From Streptomyces sp. CB02414 (GTDB taxonomy: Bacteria; Actinomycetota; Actinomycetes; Streptomycetales; Streptomycetaceae), in contig NZ_LIPF01000006.1 in assembly GCF_001905385.1 (NCBI RefSeq), positions 186,001 through 250,000 on the forward strand: a DNA stretch of 64,000 nt, written 5' to 3'. Below are positions 58,478-64,000 of the stretch, piece after piece (the stretch's first letter is position 1; every line of letters begins with the position of its first letter). A model generated the notes under the pieces. The model saw only the letters and a list, made by a program, of their open reading frames with translations. It searched no databases and was not told where the DNA came from. The translations under genes were made by a program, and so were the position numbers.

Positions 58478-58486
58478 CATCCGCCC

Positions 58487-59008
58487 ATGACGACCTCACA
58501 GAACGCGCGTGACAACGACAGCCTTCCCCTCGACGTCGAGATCGGTGCCCTCCAGGGTGGGTCCGCGGACCTCTCCCAGTACGCGGGCCGGGTGGTACTG
58601 GTGGTCAACGTGGCCTCCAAGTGCGGGCTCACCCCGCAGTACTCGGGCCTGGAGCGGCTGCACGAGCGGTACGCGGAGCAGGGGTTCACCGTGCTCGGCG
58701 TGCCGTGCAACCAGTTCATGGGCCAGGAGCCGGGCAGCGCCGACGAGATCGCCGAGTTCTGTTCGGCGACGTACGGCGTCACCTTCCCGATGACGGAGAA
58801 GGTGGAGGTCAACGGGGAGGGCCGGCATCCGCTGTACGACCGGCTGACGGGCTTCGCGGACGGCGAGGGGCACAGCGGGGACATCCGCTGGAACTTCGAG
58901 AAGTTCCTGATAGGGCGGGACGGCAAGGTCGCCGCCCGGTTCGCGCCGCAGACGGAGCCGGAGGCGGCCGAGGTCGTGGCGGCCGTGGAGGAGCGGCTGG
59001 CGGGCTGA
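58487..59008 (+). CDS. Glutathione-peroxidase-type thiol peroxidase
   Basis: A 173-residue GPx-fold protein with catalytic Cys46 (NVASKCGLTPQY), Gln76 (PCNQF) and Trp135 (WNFEKFL), the complete tetrad-like set. Streptomyces has no glutathione, so mycothiol or thioredoxin is the likely reductant. TAGCAT (58475-58480) lies six bases before ATG 58487, overlapping the stop of the arsR-type gene, so the transcript is probably leaderless. Confidence 0.92.
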   Translation: MTTSQNARDNDSLPLDVEIGALQGGSADLSQYAGRVVLVVNVASKCGLTPQYSGLERLHERYAEQGFTVLGVPCNQFMGQEPGSADEIAEFCSATYGVTFPMTEKVEVNGEGRHPLYDRLTGFADGEGHSGDIRWNFEKFLIGRDGKVAARFAPQTEPEAAEVVAAVEERLAG

Positions 59009-59020
59009 GCGCCGGACCGG

Positions 59021-59051
59021 TTGACCTTGCCCCTGGGGCAGGCCCGAGCGT
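59021..59051 (+). promoter_or_regulatory. MerR-type promoter and operator
   Basis: TTGACC (59021-59026) and GAGCGT (59046-59051) are separated by 19 bp, the overlong spacer of MerR-activated promoters, and the spacer holds the near palindrome CCTTGCCCC-T-GGGGCAGG (59025-59042). It lies just before the merR gene. Confidence 0.75.
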
Positions 59052-59098
59052 CTCCGTCGCCGGGCGGAACGGACCGCCCGGTGACGGAGGATGACGGC

Positions 59099-59959
59099 GT
59101 GGACGACGCACACGACGACGGTCTGCTGACCATCGGGGCGTTCGCCGCGCGGGCCCGGCTGTCGGCCAAGGCCCTGCGGCTGTACGACCGTATGGGCCTG
59201 CTGGTGCCCGACCACGTGGACGAGGCCACCGGCTACCGCTACTACCGCCCCGGCCAGACCGAACGCGCCCGGCTCGTGGCCCTGCTGCGCCGGCTGGACA
59301 TGCCGCTGGCGCAGGTCGCGGAGGTGGTGCGCGCGGACGGGCCGGGCGGCGCCGAACTGCTCGACGCCTACTGGTCCGGGGTCGAGGCCCGGGTGGCCGG
59401 GCAGCGGACGCTCGCCGGCTACCTCCGTGGACGCCTTTCGGGAAGGAGTTCCGGGATGAACGGGAAGTTCGTGGTCGAGACGGTGGACGTGCCCGGGCAG
59501 GTGGTGATCAGCGAGACCCGGCACACGCTGGCGGACGAGCTGCCGGCCTGGATCGGCGCGTCGCTGGAGCGGCTGGAGGAGGCGGCGCGGGGCTGCGGGG
59601 GCGTGACGGCGGCGCCGTTCGTCGTGTACCACTCCGAGGTGACGGAGGAGAGCGACGGTCCGGCCGAGTCGTGCGTGCCGGTCGCCGACGAGGCGGCGGC
59701 GCGGGCGTGGTGCGAGGAGCGGGGGCGGGCCTGGCAGACGCGGGTGCGGGTGGTGCCGGCCCAGCGGCTGGCCTTCACCCGGATCACCAAGGCGCAGGTG
59801 GCTTATCCGCAGATCCTGGCCGCGTTCGCGGCGGTGGAGGAGTGGATCGCGGCCCAGGGGCTGACGGCGGCGGGGCCGTGCCGTGAGGTGTACTTCGCCG
59901 ACTGGGAGGCGGCGGGCCCCGGGGACCCGGTGTGCGACATCGCGTTCCCCGTGAGCTGA
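59099..59959 (+). CDS. MerR family regulator with GyrI-like effector domain
   Basis: A 286-residue protein. N-terminal MerR winged helix (LLTIGAFAARARLSAKALRLYDRMGLLVPDHVDEATGYRYY) plus the coiled dimerisation helix. From about residue 120, a GyrI/BmrR-like effector domain (GKFVVETVDVPGQVVISETRHTL and AFTRITKAQVAYPQILAAFAAVEEWI). BmrR-type domains bind cationic drugs. GTG 59099 is chosen because GGAGG lies eight bases before it; GTG 59081 is the alternative, and the TTG at 59021 is the -35 box. It is likely autoregulated. Confidence 0.86.
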   Translation: MDDAHDDGLLTIGAFAARARLSAKALRLYDRMGLLVPDHVDEATGYRYYRPGQTERARLVALLRRLDMPLAQVAEVVRADGPGGAELLDAYWSGVEARVAGQRTLAGYLRGRLSGRSSGMNGKFVVETVDVPGQVVISETRHTLADELPAWIGASLERLEEAARGCGGVTAAPFVVYHSEVTEESDGPAESCVPVADEAAARAWCEERGRAWQTRVRVVPAQRLAFTRITKAQVAYPQILAAFAAVEEWIAAQGLTAAGPCREVYFADWEAAGPGDPVCDIAFPVS

Positions 59960-59972
59960 GGCGAACTGAACA

Positions 59973-60013
59973 GAGCCCTCTCGGCAAGGTCGGCGAACTG
60001 GTCGAGAGGGCTC
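59973..60013. terminator. Shared terminator between merR and DUF397 gene
   Basis: GAGCCCTCTCG (59973-59983) pairs exactly with 60003-60013. The loop is 19 bases. It lies between the convergent genes. Confidence 0.65.
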
Positions 60014-60047
60014 CGTCGGCGGTGCTGCCGGGTGGCGCGTGGAGCCG

Positions 60048-60239
60048 TTACTTCTTGACCGAGGTCACGAAGGCGTTCCACGCGTCGGCGGGGAAGGCCA
60101 GCGTCGGCCCCCCGGCGACCTTGGAGTCACGGACGGCGAGTGCCGCCACGACCGGCGACTTGACCTCGACGCACGCGCCGTTGCCCCCGGAGTAGGAGGA
60201 CTTGATCCACGATTCCTGGGCGCCCTGGAGAATTGCCAT
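60048..60239 (-). CDS. DUF397 domain protein
   Basis: A 63-residue protein with the DUF397 signature WIKSSYSGGNGACVEV and VAVRDSKVAGGPTL-type C-terminal half. Streptomyces carries many such small proteins next to XRE regulators with a DUF5753 domain; one example is WhiJ and its partner. ATG 60239 has CGGAGC upstream. It lies downstream of the XRE gene, same direction, with its own promoter region holding a strong inverted repeat. Confidence 0.88.
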   Translation of the reverse strand: MAILQGAQESWIKSSYSGGNGACVEVKSPVVAALAVRDSKVAGGPTLAFPADAWNAFVTSVKK

Positions 60240-60271
60240 GTCTGCTCCGATGGTGAGTCGCTGAGTGTGGT

Positions 60272-60302
60272 TCACGCCAATGACGCTTGATCTTTGGCGT
60301 GA
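60272..60302. promoter_or_regulatory. Inverted repeat upstream of the DUF397 gene
   Basis: TCACGCCAA (60272-60280) and TTGGCGTGA (60294-60302) are perfect 9-bp arms separated by 13 bp, 33 to 63 bp before the DUF397 start. The upstream XRE protein is the most likely binder. Confidence 0.6.
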
Positions 60303-60415
60303 TCGACGCTACTCGCTGACCTCGCCGTACGGAGCAGCCATTCACCCGACCGGGTGGCATATTCCAGGCGACTCTTCCTGTACCGCGCACCAGGGCTGTA
60401 ACATCCGCCACCGCG

Positions 60416-61273
60416 TCAGCGGGCGTACTCCTTCGCCACGTCCTCGATGCGCCGCCGCGACTCGTCCACGTTGAGGGCCTGCGCCCGCAAGTGCTCGTAC
60501 ATCACCGTGTACTTCTGCACGTCCGGGGCCTTCTCCAGGTACAGGTCGCTGGTGACGCCCTCGATGTAGACGACGCTGGAGTCGGCGGTGTCGGCGAACT
60601 CCAGGATCGAGTACTGCCCGTTGATGCCGGGATGTCCCCCGACGTCGAACGGCAGCACCTGCACGGTGATGTGCGGCAGCTGCGACATCTCGGCGACGTG
60701 CTCCAGCTGCTCGCGCATCACCTGCCTGTTGCCCACCACCCGGCGCAGGCAGGCCTCGTCGAGAACCACCCACAGCCGCAGCGGGTTGGTCTCCGCCGTG
60801 ACGCGTTCCTGACGCCGTATCCGGACCTGGACGCGTTTCTCCACGTCGGCGACCGGCGTCTCGGGCAGGGCGCCCTGGATCAGCGCCTCGGCGTAGGACC
60901 GGGTCTGGAGCAGACCGGTGATGATCTGGGGTTCGTAGGTCCGCAGCGACTCGGCGTCGGTCTCCAGGCCGATGTAGACGCTGTACGGGATGTCGCCGAA
61001 GGCGTGCCACCAGCCCTGCTGGCGAGAGTCCTTCGCCATCTCCATCAGCGAGTCGACCATCCGCTGGTCCTCGACCTCGTACACCCCGCACAGGTCGCGG
61101 ACGTCGCGCTGGCTGATGCTGCGCCGGCCGTTCTCCAGGCGGCTGATCTTCGACTGCGAGACCAGCAGCCGCTCCGCCACCTCCTCGGCCGTCATGCCCT
61201 TGAGCTCACGGAGCCGGCGCAGCTCCTGGCCCAGCCGGCGCCGCCTGACGGTGGGATTGACATTGGACGCCAC
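60416..61273 (-). CDS. XRE family regulator with DUF5753 domain
   Basis: A 285-residue regulator with an N-terminal HTH_31/XRE domain (LGQELRRLRELKGMTAEEVAERLLVSQSKISRLENGRRSISQRDV) and the C-terminal DUF5753 domain (YEPQIITGLLQTRSYAEALI, VVLDEACLRRVVGN, ITVQVLPFDVGGHPGINGQYSIL). The start GTG 61273 has GGAGGT nine bases upstream. Together with the DUF397 gene it forms the typical Streptomyces pair; such pairs are linked to development and antibiotic control. Confidence 0.9.
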   Translation of the reverse strand: MASNVNPTVRRRRLGQELRRLRELKGMTAEEVAERLLVSQSKISRLENGRRSISQRDVRDLCGVYEVEDQRMVDSLMEMAKDSRQQGWWHAFGDIPYSVYIGLETDAESLRTYEPQIITGLLQTRSYAEALIQGALPETPVADVEKRVQVRIRRQERVTAETNPLRLWVVLDEACLRRVVGNRQVMREQLEHVAEMSQLPHITVQVLPFDVGGHPGINGQYSILEFADTADSSVVYIEGVTSDLYLEKAPDVQKYTVMYEHLRAQALNVDESRRRIEDVAKEYAR

Positions 61274-61577
61274 GGGACGTGCACCTCCGGCTGCGTGACT
61301 CATACCTGCCACTTTGCGTATCTGCTGCTGAGCAGACTGCCACCAAGGTGCTTTCCAGCGCTGGGAAACGGTCGATATGCGCCGCGTACACGCCAGTTCG
61401 GGGCGCCACCCGCACACATGGCTGTGACATGGCCGCGCGGGGCGGCGGAACCTTTCCGCAGCCCGGCTGTGCGGACGTGCGGTCGGTCCCACCGCCCCGC
61501 GCGGACCTGCGGCTCCCGTGACCGGGCTCGGGGACTGGTGGTGCGGCGGTGCGGTGATGCGGTGGGGCTCGTGCGGC
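61274..61577. other. Intergenic region upstream of the XRE gene
   Basis: About 300 bp without a coding frame. It contains TCTGCT-GCTG-AGCAGA (61321-61336) and a CCAGCGCTGG palindrome flanked by TTT and AAA (61352-61368), both plausible operators of the XRE gene. Confidence 0.5.
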
Positions 61578-62336
61578 TCAGTGGGCCGCCGCGCGGGCCA
61601 TGGATCCGTGGCGTGGTTGCGCCGGAACACCGCGGGCGGGTTCCGGGGCCGTCCTGGCGCCCGGTCCCGCGGCCTGGCGGCCGGCCGGTGCCGGGCTGCG
61701 GCGTGGCTGGGCCGCCGCGCCGTTCTGGACGTCCATCACCGCGTGCGCCACCAGGCCGCCCATGGGGTCGTGCCTGATGAGGTCCCGCAGCCGGGACCGT
61801 GACGAACGCCCTTCGTTGCCCGGGTAGAGGTGCTTGCCGAGACCGACCGCGTGGGCCAGCGCGGCGAGCGCCGCGGTCCGCGGGTCCGGCGGTACGCCGG
61901 TGCGGATCGCCGAGTCCAGCCGGGCCTTGATCTCCCTGCTGATCGCCGTGTCCGTCGCCTGGTAGCGAGTCGTCGGCAGCACCCCGCACATCTGGCCCTC
62001 CACGGCATGCACCATGCCGCATCGCTCCAGATGCGAGAGGTAGGTCTGGCGCAGCCCCAGGCGGGGCCCGCCAATCCAGTTGACCGCCCGTACGGGAGCG
62101 CCGCGCCTTCGCAGCAACTCCAACGCGCAGTCCAGTGTTGGATCTCCTGTCGGCCGTGGGGCCACCACGGCGATACGATCCCCGTCTGGGGCTATACGTC
62201 CGGCCAGCGCCAGCTCCACCAGCTGCGCTCCGGCCAGACCGAGGTCGAGCGACTGCGGCTGCGCGGTGGTACCCGTGGTCGGGTCCAACGCCAGCAGCAG
62301 AAGCTCCTCCGGAAGTGTTCTGCGGCTCCTGCCCAT
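61578..62336 (-). CDS. GOLPH3/GPP34 domain protein
   Basis: A 252-residue protein with the GPP34 fold first known in the eukaryotic Golgi protein GOLPH3, which binds phosphatidylinositol-4-phosphate. Family segments are TLPEELLLLALDP, LAGAQLVELALAGRI, LRQTYLSHLERCGMVH and ALAALAHAVGLGKHLYP. The last 50 residues are Pro/Ala/Arg-rich. Bacterial members are common in Streptomyces but uncharacterised. ATG 62336 follows GGGAGGC. It is divergent from the carboxypeptidase gene. Confidence 0.88.
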   Translation of the reverse strand: MGRSRRTLPEELLLLALDPTTGTTAQPQSLDLGLAGAQLVELALAGRIAPDGDRIAVVAPRPTGDPTLDCALELLRRRGAPVRAVNWIGGPRLGLRQTYLSHLERCGMVHAVEGQMCGVLPTTRYQATDTAISREIKARLDSAIRTGVPPDPRTAALAALAHAVGLGKHLYPGNEGRSSRSRLRDLIRHDPMGGLVAHAVMDVQNGAAAQPRRSPAPAGRQAAGPGARTAPEPARGVPAQPRHGSMARAAAH

Positions 62337-62539
62337 CCATGCCTCCCCGCGTGGATGACAGACAGGGTGACCCCTCTCACATTGGTCTGTCGAGGGTGCG
62401 TGACCGCTTCGTAGTGGAACCAGTAGGTATGTCGTTCTCGTCTACCGCGTGGGTTCCACCCGTACACAGGACACTGGTACATGGTTCCGGTACGGGTTCG
62501 GTAGCGCACACGAGGCGTGCGGCGCATGGAGGAGGCATC

Positions 62540-64000
62540 GGTGGCGGGCGAGTCCCCCGACAGGTCGAAGCAGCACGAGTCGTCGGAAGAACCGACGTCG
62601 GGGAGCGCGGGTCCGGTTCCCGAAGCCAGGACCGGGGCGAGCGAGACGCGTGATCCGCGGCTGTCGGTGGCGCGGGAGGACGCGAAGCCTTCGGCGTCCG
62701 CCGGGACCGGGAAGTCTCGCGGCGGGGTCGACACGGCCACCCGGGTGCTGTCGGTCCGCGACACGCGGGACGACGACGCGGAAGCCGACGCCGACGCGGG
62801 GAGCGCCGGGTCCTCCACCGCGGCCGAGGACGAGCCCGCGGGACCCGCCGCCGCGAGCGACGGACGGCTGCGGGACGCCGTCGCGGCGTGGGTGGCGACC
62901 GCCGAGGAACGGGCCGCCGCGAACGCACGGCACGAGGACACGGAGGGCGACGCGGAGAGCGACGCCGAGGACACGCCGGGCGCGGGGGCCGCAGGGGGCG
63001 TCAGGCCGGACGCCGAGACGGCCACGGACGCCGACGAGGCCCCGGACGAGGCCGGTACGGCTGCGGACGCCCCCCGGGACACCGGCGCGCTCGCCACCGC
63101 CGGGCAGGAGGACGACGCCAAGACCCCCGCAGGCGGGCGGGACACCGCCGCCACGGACGCTGACGAGGCACCGGACGAGTCCGGTGGCGCGGTCGCGGAC
63201 GTCGACGCGGACTCCGAGGTGCCGCGGGACGGGGCGAAGCCCGCGGCCGGCCACGGTGCCACGGCGGACGACGAGCCGGCCCCTGAGGGCGACTCGGACC
63301 GCCCCGCCGGCGGGAGCGCGGAGGCGTCGCGGGACGCGGAGAGCCGCACGGACGAGCGCGCCGACTCGGACGCCGACGGCGAGACGCCCGCAGGCGAGCG
63401 CACCGACTCGGATGCCGACGGGGAGCCTGGCGGCAGCCCTGACGCGCCCCACGACGGCAAGACGCCCTCGGACGCGGATGCGGACGCGGACACCGGTGCC
63501 GACGCCGGCAAGGCGGCCGGTGGGGATCAGCCCACCGCCGTTTTCAAGGCGCTGCGGCCCTCCGCGCGCGAGGTCGACCAGCCGACGACCATGCTGAAGC
63601 TCGGCGACGCCGCCGCGCCGAAGAAGCCCGGCGGGAGCGCCGAGAGCGACGCCGAGCGGACCAGCAAGTTCGTGGCCCTCCGGCAGTCGGACGACCCGGC
63701 GACCCGCAAGCCCCCGCAGAAGGCGCCGCAGGCCCCCCGCACCGGAACCACCACCGCCGTACCGCACGTCGGGCCCGAGCGGACCACGCAGCAGCCGCTG
63801 CCGCCGAAGCCGCCGCTGGACCTGCTGGCGGAGCTGACGAACACGCCGCCGCCACCGGAGACCCCGCTGCGCACGACGATGCGCCGGGTCAAGATCTGGA
63901 CCCCGCTGGTCCTGCTCCTGGTGGTCGTCCTCGGCGTGGTGCAGTCCATGCGCGCGCTGCCCGCGCCCGAGCTGGACCTCACGGCGCAGGAGAGCTTCGC
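62540..64000 (+). CDS. D-Ala-D-Ala carboxypeptidase-like protein, 3' end cut off
   Basis: 487 codons are visible. Residues 1 to about 450 form a very acidic, Ala/Asp/Glu/Pro-rich cytoplasmic region with near repeats (RTDSDADGE...), ending in a basic patch (MRRVK) and one TM helix (IWTPLVLLLVVVLGVV). After it SMRALPAPELDLTAQESF starts the extracytoplasmic domain, which fits the N-terminus of Streptomyces D-alanyl-D-alanine carboxypeptidases. The catalytic SxxK lies beyond base 64000, so the call rests on the TM junction. The start is GTG 62540, with GGAGGAGG five bases upstream. Confidence 0.68.

Noticed and set aside
59021..59098. Longer MerR start at TTG 59021
   Set aside because: The TTG is part of the -35 hexamer TTGACC of a 19-bp-spacer promoter, and GGAGG precedes GTG 59099.
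1..64000. CRISPR arrays, rRNA operons or intact insertion sequences
   Set aside because: None found: no regularly spaced repeats, no rRNA sequence, and no transposase motif in any coding-quality frame.

Overview
The window is about 72% G+C and has the hallmarks of a Streptomyces chromosome: C/G-biased third codon positions, many GTG and TTG starts, start/stop overlaps of the ATGA or GTGA type, rare TTA codons, and core genes of the genus such as hrdD, the Glp/GlpR molybdotransferase pair, an XRE-DUF397 pair and a LAxTG surface protein. There is no rRNA, no CRISPR array and no intact insertion sequence. The left edge cuts a short-chain dehydrogenase and the right edge cuts a D-Ala-D-Ala carboxypeptidase-like gene.

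Layout. 1-5.2 kb: an overlapping catabolic operon (Baeyer-Villiger monooxygenase, alpha/beta hydrolase, SDR) facing a MerR regulator, then exonuclease III and a GNAT. 5.2-13.5 kb: a LAxTG surface protein, tRNA-Ala(CGC), and a minus-strand block with glpR, a RimJ-like GNAT, mogA, moaC, glp (moeA-like) and galU, facing a 5-formyl-THF cyclo-ligase. 13.5-27.4 kb: penicillin acylase, a K+/H+ antiporter-like protein, an MFS transporter, an FmdB-type zinc ribbon under an apparent CIRCE operator, MTA phosphorylase, a CpaB/SAF protein, mscL, ltrA, a P1 peptidase, an L,D-transpeptidase lipoprotein and a DUF6227 protein with a TTA codon.

27.4-44.3 kb: the fructose operon fruR-fruK-(95-codon ORF)-fruA with a clear promoter and tandem operator-like repeats; an MFS/WYL divergent pair; TetR; sigma factor HrdD with a textbook SigR-type promoter; a PAT-like acetyltransferase; a DOPA-dioxygenase-type enzyme facing MarR; an MFS/TetR pair; an M6 metalloprotease; and an IclR-type protein built from two fused IclR units.

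44.3-47.5 kb looks like an eroded integration zone. An intact tRNA-Arg(CCT) is followed by two degenerate copies of its 3' half, and between them lie a membrane protein, a small TM protein, about 0.55 kb without a gene, and a Gfo/Idh-type oxidoreductase. No integrase remains.

47.5-64 kb: an EamA transporter and NAD-binding protein facing LysR; a TetR-MFS efflux pair facing a three-gene overlapping operon of streptogramin B lyase (vgb), a Vat-like streptogramin A acetyltransferase and a DUF5701 protein, the first with a TTA codon; a SpoIIE-type phosphatase; an MFS/ArsR divergent pair; glutathione peroxidase; a MerR with its own 19-bp-spacer promoter; the DUF397/XRE pair; a GOLPH3-domain protein; and the truncated carboxypeptidase with a long acidic cytoplasmic tail. 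Many genes appear to be read from leaderless transcripts: a TANNNT box sits 6-7 nt before the start codon.
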